The position numbers and the translations under genes were made by a program. From the NCBI GenBank assembly GCA_030447275.1, contig JAUJPF010000010.1, forward strand, positions 1-64,000: a stretch of 64,000 nucleotides of DNA, in the 5' to 3' direction. Within the stretch, counting starts at the first letter, position 1. Each line of letters begins with the position of its first letter. This DNA is from Solirubrobacteraceae bacterium (GTDB taxonomy: Bacteria; Actinomycetota; Thermoleophilia; Solirubrobacterales; Solirubrobacteraceae). This document shows, piece by piece, positions 45,143 through 54,099 of this stretch. The notes under the pieces are model-generated. The model was not told the origin of the DNA and made no database searches. It worked only from the letters and a program-made list of their open reading frames with translations.

Positions 45143-46663
45143 CTACTCCAGGTCCGCGGTCCACGCGAGCGCTTCGCCGGTCAGGAAGGCCCGGGCGTCC
45201 TCGATCGATTCGCTGAGCACTCGGTCGTCGTGGAGGTGCGCGACGCGCCGGCGGAAGGCCGCGAGGACCTCCGCCGTCGGCGGCGACGGTCGCAGCCCGC
45301 GGTTGAGCTCCATCGCCTGGCTCGCGTGCAGCAGCTCGATGGCGAGGATCGTCGCCGCGTTGTCGACGATCTGCTCGAGCTTGTGCACCGAGGTGCCGCC
45401 CATGCTCACCGAGTCCTCCTGCATCTGCGAGGTCGGGATCGTGTCGACGCTCGCAGGCGTCGAGAGCACCTTGTTCTCGTTCACGAGCGCGGCGGACGTG
45501 TACTGCGCGATCATCATCCCTGAGTTGAGCCCCGGCGAGGCCGTCAGGAAGTCGGGGAGCCCGCGCTGCCCGGACAGCAGCTGGAACGTCCGCCGCTCGG
45601 AGATCGACGCGAGCTCGCTCACGGCGATCGCGAGCACGTCGGCTGCGATCGCCGTCGACTCGCCGTGCAGGTTCCCGCCGAAAAGGACTCGGTCGTGCTC
45701 GGGGAAGACGAGGGGGTTGTCCGACACGCTGTTGCACTCGTCCTCGACGACGCGAGCCGAGAAGCCGTACGCCTGCCGCACCGCGGCGTGCACCTGCGGG
45801 ATGCAGCGGAACGAGTAGGGGTCCTGCTGCGAGCGGTTCGCGGTGGGCAGCTCGTGGTGGTTGCTGCCTGCGAGCAGCGCCTGCAGGTTCCGCGCGACCT
45901 GGCCGCGCTCGCTGTGCGGCGAGGTCGAGTGGTAGAGCGGGTCGTAGAACGTCTTCGACCCGCTGAAGGCCTGCGTGCTCATGGCGGCGACCAGGTCCGC
46001 CAGCCGCACGAGCGCCCGGATCTCCATCAGGCAGCGCGCCGCGATCGCGGCGATGTACTGGATGCCGTTGATCAGCGCGAGTCCCTCCTTGGGACCGAGG
46101 CGCAGCGGCTCCCATCCCAGCGCCACGAGCGCGTCCGCGGCGGGGACGACGCGCCCGGCGTGGTGGACCTCGCCGAGGCCGATGAGGGGCAGCGCCATAT
46201 GAGCGAGGGGGGCGAGGTCGCCGCTCGCGCCGAGCGTGCCCTTGCGCGGGATCGCCGGCGTGACGCCGTGGTTCCAGAAGTCGACCATGCGCTGGACGGG
46301 TGCGAGCGAGATCCCCGTGTGGCCGCTGCGCAGCGTGAGCAGCTTCACCAGCAGCACCAGTCGCGCCCGCTCCTCGGGCACGAGCTCGCCGACGCCGCAC
46401 GCGTGCGAGAGGATCAGGCGGCGCTGCAGCTCCTCGACCTCCGCCGGGGAGATGCGCACCTCGCACAGCGCGCCGAAGCCGGTGTTGACGCCGTAGATGT
46501 GGCGGTCCTCGCGCGCCTTCTCCCGCAGGAAGCGGGCGCCCGCGTCGACGCGATCGGCCACGTCCGGTCCGATCCGCAGCTCTGGCCCCTGGGTGAGGAG
46601 CGCGTGGAGCTTCTCGAGCGAGTAGCGCTCGGCGCCCAGCGTGTGGGGCGCGCTCGCCGTCAC
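45143..46663 (-). CDS. MIO-type aromatic amino acid ammonia-lyase (HAL-like) or aminomutase
   Basis: 506 residues, the normal length for histidine ammonia-lyase. The self-made MIO cofactor precursor Ala-Ser-Gly is in GTLGASGDLAPLAH near residue 144. The catalytic Tyr is in YGVNTGFG, and the selectivity region reads LILSHACGVG, with the Ser-His pair typical of histidine-specific members. MQEDSVSMGG and NRSQQDPYSFRC are also conserved. GTG start overlaps the end of NRPS 3 (GTGA). No other hut gene is present, so catabolism is unlikely. The enzyme should feed the assembly line with a 2-enoic acid (urocanate or cinnamate) or a beta-amino acid. Lyase versus mutase cannot be settled by eye. Confidence 0.85.
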   Translation of the reverse strand: MTASAPHTLGAERYSLEKLHALLTQGPELRIGPDVADRVDAGARFLREKAREDRHIYGVNTGFGALCEVRISPAEVEELQRRLILSHACGVGELVPEERARLVLLVKLLTLRSGHTGISLAPVQRMVDFWNHGVTPAIPRKGTLGASGDLAPLAHMALPLIGLGEVHHAGRVVPAADALVALGWEPLRLGPKEGLALINGIQYIAAIAARCLMEIRALVRLADLVAAMSTQAFSGSKTFYDPLYHSTSPHSERGQVARNLQALLAGSNHHELPTANRSQQDPYSFRCIPQVHAAVRQAYGFSARVVEDECNSVSDNPLVFPEHDRVLFGGNLHGESTAIAADVLAIAVSELASISERRTFQLLSGQRGLPDFLTASPGLNSGMMIAQYTSAALVNENKVLSTPASVDTIPTSQMQEDSVSMGGTSVHKLEQIVDNAATILAIELLHASQAMELNRGLRPSPPTAEVLAAFRRRVAHLHDDRVLSESIEDARAFLTGEALAWTADLE

Positions 46664-49600
46664 GGGAGGGCGACCTTGGCGAGGGCGTCGCGCGCCTCGG
46701 CGTCCGACAGGCGCTCGACCTCCGCAAGCGCGGCCTCCCACCGGGAGGGTGTCTCGCCGGCGGCGGCGGCCCGGTCGATCGCCGCGGCCTGGTCGCGGAC
46801 GGTGCTCGCCTCGAACACCGTCGCCACCGGGACGTCCACCGCCCACACCGCAGACATGCGGTTGGCGAGCTGCATCGCCGCGAGCGAGCTGCCGCCGACG
46901 TCGAAGAACGCCGCGTCCACGTCGACGCGGTCGAGGCCGAGGACGTCGCTCCACAGCTCGGCGACGAGATGCTCGCTGGCGGTACGTGCCCCCCGGTCGC
47001 CGCGTGGCGCCGGGGCAGGCGCCGGGGGGAGGGCGCGGCGCGCGACCTTGCCGGTCAGCGTTCGCGGCAGGCCGGGCGGGAACGCGAAGCGCGCTGGGAC
47101 CATGTGCGGCGGCAGCAGCGAGGCGAGGTGCGCGCGCATCTCCCGCTCCGAGACGGGCTGCGAGACGACCACGTGCGCCTCGATGCGGGTGCCGTCGACC
47201 GCGTCCGAGCGGCCGACGACCGCACACTCGACCACCTCCGGGTGACGCTGGAGGGCCGCCTCGACCTCCGCCGCCTCGACGCGGCTGCCGCGTACCTTCA
47301 TCTGCCCGTCGCGCCGCCCGTGGAAGCGCAGCGCGCCCTCGGACGACCACGACGCCAGGTCGCCGGTCCGGTACATGCGCGACCCCGCATCGGCGGGGAC
47401 GAACGCCGCCGCCGTCTGCGACGGCGACGCGAGGTAGCCGTCGGCGAGCCGGCTGGACGCGATGTGGACCTCGCCCACCCCGCCGATGGGCGCCGGGCGG
47501 CCGTGGGCGTCGAGCACCCAGATCTGCCGGCCGTCGATCGGCCGACCCAGCGGAGCGGCGGCTCCGTGCGCACCGTCCTCGGCCGCGACGCGGTGCCACG
47601 TGGCGAGCACGCTCTCGGTCGGGCCGTAGAGGTTGAACAGCGGCGCTGTCGGCTGCGCCGCCCGCCACGCCGCCGCCAGCTCGAGCGGCAGCGGCTCGCC
47701 GGCGACCATGACCTGCTCGAGCGAGCGCAGCCGCGGTCCGGCGCCGGCGCGCAGGAGCTGGCGCAGGTAGCTCGGGACGGTCTGCAGCAGTGTCGCCCGC
47801 GAGCGATCGATGACGGCGGAGAACGCCGCCGGGTCCCGCCGCTCCTCCTCCGGCGCCATGACGAGCGTCGCGCCGAAGCACAGCGACCCGAGGATCTCGC
47901 AGTAGGCGGCGTCGTAGTTCAGTGCTGACCAGTGCGCCCACCGCGTGCCCGGGCCGACGCCGAATCGGCGACTCTGCCAGCCCAGGAACTGCGCGAAGCT
48001 GCGATGCGACTGCACCACGCCCTTCGGGCGGCCGGTCGACCCCGACGTGTAAGCGACGAACGCGGGGGCGCGCGCGTCGCGGCCCGAGGGCGGCACGATG
48101 CCCGGACGGTGCGCGAAGCCGGCGCCGATCGCGGCCTCGACCGCATCGCGCCCGCGGTCGTCGACAAGCAGCGCGGCGGGCGCGAGCTCGCGGAGCACGT
48201 CGGCCAGCCACGGCGGCGGCGCGCGCAGGCTCGGGCACGCGAACGCCGCACCGCTCTTCAGCACCCCGAGCAGCGCCGCCACGGTCGCCGGCGCGTCGCG
48301 CATGAGGACCGCTACCCGCGCGCCCGGTGCGACACCGGAGGCCCGCAGGGTCGCGGCGACGCCGTCGGCCGCCGCCTGCAGCTCCCCGTACGCAACCGCC
48401 TCGTCCTTCCACAGGATCGCCGGCGCGTCCGCGTACGCCCCGGCGCGGCGGTCGAAGAGCTCGTCGAGGGTCGCGCGTTCGTCTGCAGCCGCGTCGAGCC
48501 GCCCCTGCCACGAGGCGATCCGGCGGGCCTGCGGGGGCGAGGTCACCGACAGCTCCGACAGCCGCTGCGCCGGGTCGCCGGCGATCGAGGCCAGCAGCGT
48601 CTCGAGCTGTTCGGCGGCGTCGCCCATCGCGGCCGCCGTGAAGCGATCGCTGTCGTACGTGAGCACGCCGGCGACCGTCCCGCCGGCATGGCCGAGGGCC
48701 AACTCGAGATCGGAGCGCGCGGCGTGGCGATCCCCGTCGAGCAGCTCCCACGTGCCGCCGCCGACGGTCGTCGTCGCACCCCGCAGCCCGAGTGCGATCG
48801 CCGCGGCGTCGCGCCCGCCCGGCTGCGAGCGCTGCCAGATGAGCGTCGCGCCGAACAGCGAGGGCGACGGCCCCCCGCGCGCGCCCAGCAGCGACGCGAG
48901 GAGGTCGAGCGGGTACTCGGCATGCCGAAGCGCCCCGAGCACCGTCGCGCGCACGCGGCCGAGGAACTCCGCGAACGGCGGGTCTCCGGCGGCATCCGAG
49001 CGGATCGCCACCGGGTTCATGAGGCAGCCGACCACGCCCCGGAGCCCGGCCTCGTCGCGCACGGAGACCGGGGAGCCGACGACCACGTCCTCGCGGCCGG
49101 TCAGCCGGTGCAGGAGCGCCAGGAACGCCGCGAGGTACACCACGTACGGTGTCGCGCCGGCCGCGCGGGCGATCGCGATCAGGCGCCGGTGCGTCTGCGC
49201 GCCGACGGCGATCGGCTGGGATGCCGCGGTGCCGGCGTGGCCGCGACGGCCGCTGCACGACGGCAGGTCGAGCGCCGCGCTGGCTCCGTGCAGCGCCTGC
49301 TCCCAGAAGGCCGCGCTGTCGCCCGCGCCCGATCCGGCCCCGTCCGCGTGTGCGATGGCGTGACGCGCGAAGCCGAGATCCGCTGCCTCCGCGCCGAGCG
49401 CGCGGCCGGCGAGGATGGCGTCCAGGTCTTCCAGGATCGTCCCGAACGACGCGAAGTCGACGGCCAGGTGGTGCACCCGCACGTCGAGCACCGCGTCGGC
49501 ACCGGCCGTCACGTACAGGTCGGCCCCCAGCAGCGGTCCGCGTTCGAGGTCCGGCGCCGGCGGGCGTTCCCGCGGGGGCGGTGCGGCGCGATGGTGCACG

Positions 49601-51783
49601 CGCAGCGGCTCTTCCACGTGCTCGCGCACCACCTGGAGGGGCCGACCGCCGGCCATGACGACGCACGTGCGCAGGGCCGCGTGGCGATGGACCAGCCGGC
49701 GGAACGCGGCGGCGAGCTCGGCGGGCTCACACCGACCGTGGACGCGGAAGCGGCGCGCGATCGTCCAGGCGCCACCACCTGGATCGAGACCGTGGAGGAA
49801 CCAGATCCCGCGCTGGGCGTTCGACAGCGGGAAGCCGTTCGCGACGTCGGGCGGCGGCGCGGCGTATGGCGACCGTGCCGTCCCGCGCGCGGCCTCGAGG
49901 CGCGCAGCGAGCGCGGCCAGGCTCTCGCACGCGAGCACGTCGGCCGCCCCGACGGGGACGTCCCAGCCCTCTTCGAGCGCCTGCGCGAGCCCTGTCGCAG
50001 CGAGGGAGTCGAGGTGCGCCGCCGCCGGCGTCTCGAGATCGACGGCACCGGAGGGAGCGCCTGTCGCGCGCGCAACCCACGCGCTCACGAACGCCGCGAT
50101 GGAGGAGGCGCTCACGTCGTGCTCGGCGGCCCGCCGGCGCCAGCCGTACGGCGCTCGGAGCGCGCCCTCGAGGTACGCGGTGCGGCATGCCCCGCGGCGC
50201 ACCTTGCCGCTGGTGGTCACGGGGACGGCTCCCGGCTCGGCGAGCACGACGCCGTCGAGCGCGAGGCCGTGCTCCTGCGCGACGGCCTGGCGAATCGCCT
50301 CGGCAACCTCGGCGAGGTCGTGGCCCGCGCGCCGCAGCTCGGCGACCACGACGACCGCCTCGCTCGCGGCGCCGTCGACCGCGAACGCGGCGCAGCGGCC
50401 GCGGCGGACCTCGGGCGCCGCGTCTTCGGCGGTGCGCTCCACGTCCTGCGGGTAGTGATTGGCCCCGCGGACGATGATGAGGTCCTTCAGCCGGCCGGTC
50501 ACGTGGAGCTCGCCGTCCGTCATGAAGCCGAGGTCGCCGGTGCGCAGGAACCGCTCGCCGGGCGCGCCGGCCAGCCGTGCCTCGAACGTCTCGCGGCTCG
50601 CCTCCGGCCGGCCCCGGTAGCCGCGCGCCACGCTCGCTCCCGCGACCCAGATCTCGCCCACCGCACCGGCCGGCAGTTCGGTCCCCGCCGGCCCCGCGAT
50701 CGCGACGCGCTGACCGGCAGGCGGGCCGCAGCTCACGACGCCGTCGTGCGTCGTCGGCGGCGAACCCGGACGGCGGGCGCTCACGAGCAGCGTCGCCTCG
50801 GCGAGGCCGTAGCAGGGCGCGAAGCTGCGCTCGTCGAAGCCGGCTCCCGCGAACACGTCCGCGAAGCGGCGAAGCGTCGCGGCGCGGATCGGCTCGGAGC
50901 CGTTGAACGCGACTCGCCAGCAGGTCAGATCGAGTCCGGCGCGCTGCTCCTCGGTCACGCGCGCGGCGCACAGCGCGTACCCGAAGTCGGGACCGCCGCT
51001 CGTCGTGCCGCGGAAGTGCGATATCGCCTGCAGCCAGCGCGCCGGGTCGGAAAGGAACGCCTCTGGCGGCATGAGGACGGTGTGACCGCCGGCGTGCACC
51101 GCCTGCAGGACGCACGCCAGCCCCATGTCGTGGAACGTGGGGAGCCAGCTCACGATCACCGTCTGCGGGCCGTGCCCGAAGGCGCGCTCGATCAGCTGCT
51201 GGTTGTGGACGAGGTTGCGGTGGGAGACGACGACGCCCTTCGGCGTGGACGTCGAGCCGGACGTGTACTGGAGCAGCGCCGCGCGGTTGTCGGCGCGGCC
51301 GGCGCCCGCGGGGCCGTCTTCGCCGGTCGCTCCGACCTCCGCATCGGTCGTGACGACCGTCGCGCCGGTGTCGGCGAAGGCGTGGGTCGCGCAGGTGCCG
51401 GTCGTCAGGACGATCGATGCGCCCACATCGCGCACGATCGCGTGCAGCCGGCGCGCGTCGCCGGGACGAACGGGGAACGGTGTGGGGACCGCGGACGCGC
51501 CGACGCGCAGACAGGCGAGGAAGGCGACCACGAACGCCAGGCTCGTCGGGTAGGCGAGGACGATCGGCGCGCGCCCGACGCCGAGCTCCTCGAGGCGGCC
51601 TGCGAGCTGCAGCACCGCGCGTTCGAGCTCCGCCCAGGTCGCGGCCGAGGCGCCCTCGGCATCGGCACCGGGCGCCGCGCCGAGCACCGTGAAGGCGAGC
51701 CGGTCCGGCTGCTCCGCGGCACGTCGGCTGAGCACGGCATCGAGGCTCGGAAGATCGCGAACGGCCACGGTCGTTGCCATCAT
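46660..51783 (-). CDS. NRPS 3: FAAL - ACP - C - A - PCP (acyl-starter module)
   Basis: 1707 residues. Residues 1-560 are an acyl-AMP ligase of FAAL type: LLQYTSGSTSTPKG near 170, LPTFHDMGLACV, PCYGLAEATLLV and GRLKDLIIVRG. A carrier site HLDSLAATG is near 591. The C domain spans ~655-1090 (LSNAQRGIWFL, HHLAVDFASF near 771, with Phe replacing Gly after the Asp). The A domain spans ~1100-1590 with AYTSGSTGRPKG, NYDAAYCE, LYGPTESVL and MYRTGDLA. The carrier VGGSSLAAMQ is near 1631. The A code reads D-A-C-Q-M-A-L-L-A-K, which I cannot assign. This looks like the starting enzyme, joining an activated acid to the first amino acid. Two adjacent ATG codons at the start, no strong ribosome site seen. 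Confidence 0.92.
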   Translation of the reverse strand: MMATTVAVRDLPSLDAVLSRRAAEQPDRLAFTVLGAAPGADAEGASAATWAELERAVLQLAGRLEELGVGRAPIVLAYPTSLAFVVAFLACLRVGASAVPTPFPVRPGDARRLHAIVRDVGASIVLTTGTCATHAFADTGATVVTTDAEVGATGEDGPAGAGRADNRAALLQYTSGSTSTPKGVVVSHRNLVHNQQLIERAFGHGPQTVIVSWLPTFHDMGLACVLQAVHAGGHTVLMPPEAFLSDPARWLQAISHFRGTTSGGPDFGYALCAARVTEEQRAGLDLTCWRVAFNGSEPIRAATLRRFADVFAGAGFDERSFAPCYGLAEATLLVSARRPGSPPTTHDGVVSCGPPAGQRVAIAGPAGTELPAGAVGEIWVAGASVARGYRGRPEASRETFEARLAGAPGERFLRTGDLGFMTDGELHVTGRLKDLIIVRGANHYPQDVERTAEDAAPEVRRGRCAAFAVDGAASEAVVVVAELRRAGHDLAEVAEAIRQAVAQEHGLALDGVVLAEPGAVPVTTSGKVRRGACRTAYLEGALRAPYGWRRRAAEHDVSASSIAAFVSAWVARATGAPSGAVDLETPAAAHLDSLAATGLAQALEEGWDVPVGAADVLACESLAALAARLEAARGTARSPYAAPPPDVANGFPLSNAQRGIWFLHGLDPGGGAWTIARRFRVHGRCEPAELAAAFRRLVHRHAALRTCVVMAGGRPLQVVREHVEEPLRVHHRAAPPPRERPPAPDLERGPLLGADLYVTAGADAVLDVRVHHLAVDFASFGTILEDLDAILAGRALGAEAADLGFARHAIAHADGAGSGAGDSAAFWEQALHGASAALDLPSCSGRRGHAGTAASQPIAVGAQTHRRLIAIARAAGATPYVVYLAAFLALLHRLTGREDVVVGSPVSVRDEAGLRGVVGCLMNPVAIRSDAAGDPPFAEFLGRVRATVLGALRHAEYPLDLLASLLGARGGPSPSLFGATLIWQRSQPGGRDAAAIALGLRGATTTVGGGTWELLDGDRHAARSDLELALGHAGGTVAGVLTYDSDRFTAAAMGDAAEQLETLLASIAGDPAQRLSELSVTSPPQARRIASWQGRLDAAADERATLDELFDRRAGAYADAPAILWKDEAVAYGELQAAADGVAATLRASGVAPGARVAVLMRDAPATVAALLGVLKSGAAFACPSLRAPPPWLADVLRELAPAALLVDDRGRDAVEAAIGAGFAHRPGIVPPSGRDARAPAFVAYTSGSTGRPKGVVQSHRSFAQFLGWQSRRFGVGPGTRWAHWSALNYDAAYCEILGSLCFGATLVMAPEEERRDPAAFSAVIDRSRATLLQTVPSYLRQLLRAGAGPRLRSLEQVMVAGEPLPLELAAAWRAAQPTAPLFNLYGPTESVLATWHRVAAEDGAHGAAAPLGRPIDGRQIWVLDAHGRPAPIGGVGEVHIASSRLADGYLASPSQTAAAFVPADAGSRMYRTGDLASWSSEGALRFHGRRDGQMKVRGSRVEAAEVEAALQRHPEVVECAVVGRSDAVDGTRIEAHVVVSQPVSEREMRAHLASLLPPHMVPARFAFPPGLPRTLTGKVARRALPPAPAPAPRGDRGARTASEHLVAELWSDVLGLDRVDVDAAFFDVGGSSLAAMQLANRMSAVWAVDVPVATVFEASTVRDQAAAIDRAAAAGETPSRWEAALAEVERLSDAEARDALAKVALP

Positions 51784-51803
51784 CGCACTGCAGCGGTTGA
51801 CCT

Positions 51804-52016
51804 ATGCTGTGCGCGATGGCTCCGCCCGACGACGACGAGGACGACCGACGGTACGAGGTGGTCGTCAACGACGAGGAGCAGTACTCGATCTGGTTCGCGG
51901 ATCGGCCGCTCCCGCCGGGCTGGCGGCCGGCCGGGAAGGCCGGCACCAAAGCCGAGTGCCTCGCCCACATCGAAGTGGTGTGGACCGACATGCGGCCGCG
52001 GAGCGTCAGGTCCTGA
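51804..52016 (+). CDS. MbtH-like protein
   Basis: 70 residues, or 66 from the second ATG at 51816. The family pattern is clear: [19 protein letters not shown], then [17 protein letters not shown], then [11 protein letters not shown]. MbtH proteins bind adenylation domains and are needed for their folding or activity. The usual SxWP reads SIWF, so the Pro is replaced by Phe. It diverges from NRPS 3 with only 20-32 bp between starts, so the promoters overlap the genes. It probably serves all five A domains of the cluster. Confidence 0.92.
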   Translation: MLCAMAPPDDDEDDRRYEVVVNDEEQYSIWFADRPLPPGWRPAGKAGTKAECLAHIEVVWTDMRPRSVRS

Positions 52017-52114
52017 CCGGGATCATCGTCGCGACGATCGGTCTGCTCGTGACCCTCGCCATCGTGCTCGCGACCGAGCCGCGATCCGCTCACAGGCGCC
52101 GATGCTCGTGCTGA
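51980..52114 (+). CDS. Possible 44-residue single-span membrane peptide
   Basis: A frame from GTG overlaps the last 37 bases of the MbtH gene. It encodes a short polar start ([10 protein letters not shown]), a strongly hydrophobic stretch [20 protein letters not shown] and a basic Cys-containing tail. The hydrophobic helix lies exactly in the 73-bp gap between MbtH and lipase genes, where no other gene is seen. There is no obvious ribosome site, and its end overlaps the lipase gene. Could be chance in GC-rich DNA. Confidence 0.25.
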   Translation: MDRHAAAERQVLTGIIVATIGLLVTLAIVLATEPRSAHRRRCSC

Positions 52115-53382
52115 TGATCGCGCTCGCGCTCGCCTGCCGGCAGCGCCCGCACCGGCTTGCGCGTCAACCACGTCCGGATCTGCTCGTAGACGGCGGGGTG
52201 GTTGAGCAGGTCGAAGTGCGTCAGGCCCGCGAGCTCGTGGCCGTTGTCGACCTCGAACGGGACGCGGCGGCCCTTGCCGTTGCCGCGCCCGGAGGCGCTC
52301 GGCATCCGCACGAGGAGATCGCCGAGCAACGAACCGACGGGGCCCGGGCTGAGCGACGCGCCGATGAAGTAGTAGCTCGCGTCGGGGAGGAACGGCGTCT
52401 CGGTGCAGCGGTCGCGCAGGAACTCGTCGGGGTCGCAGTCGCACCAGTCCTCCTCGGCGCAGGACCCGTAGCGCAGGTCCTTGATGCCGACGCTGCGGGC
52501 GTTGAGGAACGCCGCGAAGGCGCGGGTCTCGGGCAGCTGGGCGAACGCGTAGGCGAGCGCGTTGGTGCCCTTCTCGAGGTCGGCGCCGAGGTGCGGGCTG
52601 CCGAGGCAGAAGACGTGGCGCACCGAGTCGGTCCAGCGCCGGCCGTCGAGCTCTCCGTAGCGGCACGCGCTGCGCGCGACCAGGCCGCCCATCGAGTGCC
52701 CGATCAGCACCACCTCCTCGACGCCGGCCGGCCAGTGCGCGACCACGTCGTCGAGCAGCCGGGCCAGCGCGCGGCCGTTGTCGGAGATGTGCAGCCCGGT
52801 GTTGTAGCGGACGTACAGCGGCGTGAAGCTGAGCTCGTCCTGCAGGCGCCGCCCGTAGGTCGGGCGCCCCGCGCGGCCGCGCAGCGGGAAGAGCCGCCAG
52901 CACTGCTCGTCGCCGCACAGTCCGTGCACGAAGACGACGAGCCGCGACGTCGCGTCGCGATAGGCGGCGGCGAGGCCCTTCCGCGTGGGGGGCACGTCGA
53001 CGCCGCGGCGGCGCAGCCCGAGCTCGGCCGCGAGCTCCTTGCCGCGGCCGGCGATGTGGTCGCCGTACACGCCGCTGAGCGCGCCGACGGCGAACGACCC
53101 GCGCGGGGTCGACCGCAGCGCGGCGCCGTCGGCAGGCGCGCGCGTCGCGACGAGACCGGCACCGCCGCGGGCGGCTGCCCGCAGCGAGCCGCGGACGCCG
53201 GAGTAGACGCGGCGCGCCACCGCGTCGTGGGTGACGCGCACGGGTGCGGCGAAGGGGCCGAGGATGCCGAAGGGGCGAGCCGCGATGCCCTCGTGCATGG
53301 TCTTGACGAGCGTCCCGCCCGCGGCGAGCCCCTCGCCCGCCAGGTCGCCGATCGACTCGATGTCCGTCTTGCGCACGCCCAC
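52090..53382 (-). CDS. Alpha/beta-hydrolase, lipase-like
   Basis: 430 residues, GTG start. Central hydrolase fold: LVVFVHGLCGDEQCW (oxyanion strand), LIGHSMGGLVARS with the nucleophile Ser near residue 226, LGSPHLGAD, and a late His in GLTHFDLLNHPAVY. The first ~130 residues form a helical, Gly/Ala-rich leader. Relatives act as triacylglycerol or polyester lipases, or as membrane-lipid hydrolases. An inverted repeat covers its ribosome site, and a TetR gene is divergent, so it is very likely the regulated target. Confidence 0.82.
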   Translation of the reverse strand: MGVRKTDIESIGDLAGEGLAAGGTLVKTMHEGIAARPFGILGPFAAPVRVTHDAVARRVYSGVRGSLRAAARGGAGLVATRAPADGAALRSTPRGSFAVGALSGVYGDHIAGRGKELAAELGLRRRGVDVPPTRKGLAAAYRDATSRLVVFVHGLCGDEQCWRLFPLRGRAGRPTYGRRLQDELSFTPLYVRYNTGLHISDNGRALARLLDDVVAHWPAGVEEVVLIGHSMGGLVARSACRYGELDGRRWTDSVRHVFCLGSPHLGADLEKGTNALAYAFAQLPETRAFAAFLNARSVGIKDLRYGSCAEEDWCDCDPDEFLRDRCTETPFLPDASYYFIGASLSPGPVGSLLGDLLVRMPSASGRGNGKGRRVPFEVDNGHELAGLTHFDLLNHPAVYEQIRTWLTRKPVRALPAGERERDHQHEHRRL

Positions 53383-53387
53383 GCTCC

Positions 53388-53413
53388 TGCAACAGATCGC
53401 CAGAAGTGTTGCA
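53388..53413. promoter_or_regulatory. Inverted-repeat operator 1 (TGCAACA-N12-TGTTGCA)
   Basis: A perfect 7-bp inverted repeat with a 12-bp spacer, starting 6 bp upstream of the lipase start and covering its AGGAG ribosome site. It is identical in arms and spacing to operator 2, 49 bp away. Binding by the neighbouring TetR-type protein would block the lipase directly. Confidence 0.75.
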
Positions 53414-53436
53414 CCCTACCGCCGAGGTGACGACGA

Positions 53437-53462
53437 TGCAACATCGCTTGTGTCGTGTTGCA
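53437..53462. promoter_or_regulatory. Inverted-repeat operator 2 (TGCAACA-N12-TGTTGCA)
   Basis: Same arms and same 12-bp spacer as operator 1, located 30 bp upstream of the TetR start. Suggests negative autoregulation of the regulator together with control of the lipase. The 49-bp centre-to-centre distance is a little under five helical turns, so both sites lie on roughly the same DNA face. Confidence 0.75.
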
Positions 53463-53491
53463 ACGCCGCGGGATGCTGCGATGCTCTGCCG

Positions 53492-54055
53492 GTGACCGCG
53501 ACGGCACGGCCGACGCCCGCCGACGCCCTGCGCTTGGGGCGTCGCAGCTTCCTCTCCGGCGAGCGCATCGACATGAGCGCCCTCGCGGACGAGCTCGGCG
53601 TGAACCGCGTCACGCTCTACCGCTGGTACGGCTCGCGCGACAGGTTCCTCGTGGAGCTGATCTGGTCGCTGGCACGCGACACGCTCGAGATCGCCGAGCG
53701 TCAGTCGCGCGCGCGAGGCGCCAAGCGCGTCGTGGCCGTCGTCTCGCGCTTCCTCGACGACGTGATCACGAACCCGGGCATGCAGCGCTGGCTGGCGGAC
53801 GAGGGCGAGCACGCGATGCGCCTGCTGACCCGGCATGAGACCGACTTCCAGCCGCGGCTGATCGCGGCGATCGAGGCGCTGCTCGACGCCGAGGCCGCTG
53901 CGGGCCGGCTCGACCTGCCGGTCGACCTGCACGAGCTGGCGTACGTGATCGTCCGGCTCGTCGAGTCCTACACGTACCTCGATCTCATCACCGGCGAGCA
54001 GCCCGACGCGAGCCGCGCCGAGCCCATCCTGCGGATGCTCGTCCGCCTCGACTGA
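53492..54055 (+). CDS. TetR-family regulator, QsdR-like
   Basis: 187 residues from GTG. The HTH is IDMSALADELGVNRVTLYRW followed by YGSRDRFLVELIW, the usual TetR recognition and linker helices. The C-terminal ligand domain (residues 75-187) is helical and resembles QsdR-type regulators, which control lactonase or lipase genes. It diverges from the lipase gene across two identical operators and is the clear candidate to bind them. The ligand may be a fatty acid or lactone. Confidence 0.85.
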   Translation: MTATARPTPADALRLGRRSFLSGERIDMSALADELGVNRVTLYRWYGSRDRFLVELIWSLARDTLEIAERQSRARGAKRVVAVVSRFLDDVITNPGMQRWLADEGEHAMRLLTRHETDFQPRLIAAIEALLDAEAAAGRLDLPVDLHELAYVIVRLVESYTYLDLITGEQPDASRAEPILRMLVRLD

Positions 54056-54099
54056 GGGTCGCGCCGCAAGAAAGCGCCGCGACGGGCGTGGCGCCTCGT

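Noticed and set aside
45143-46663. Histidine degradation (hut) operon
   Set aside because: No urocanase, imidazolonepropionase or formimino-hydrolase gene nearby. The gene is translationally coupled to an NRPS.
47932-53430. 1832-codon plus-strand frame
   Set aside because: Antisense to NRPS 3 and the lipase, both of which have full motif sets. No domain in the antisense translation.
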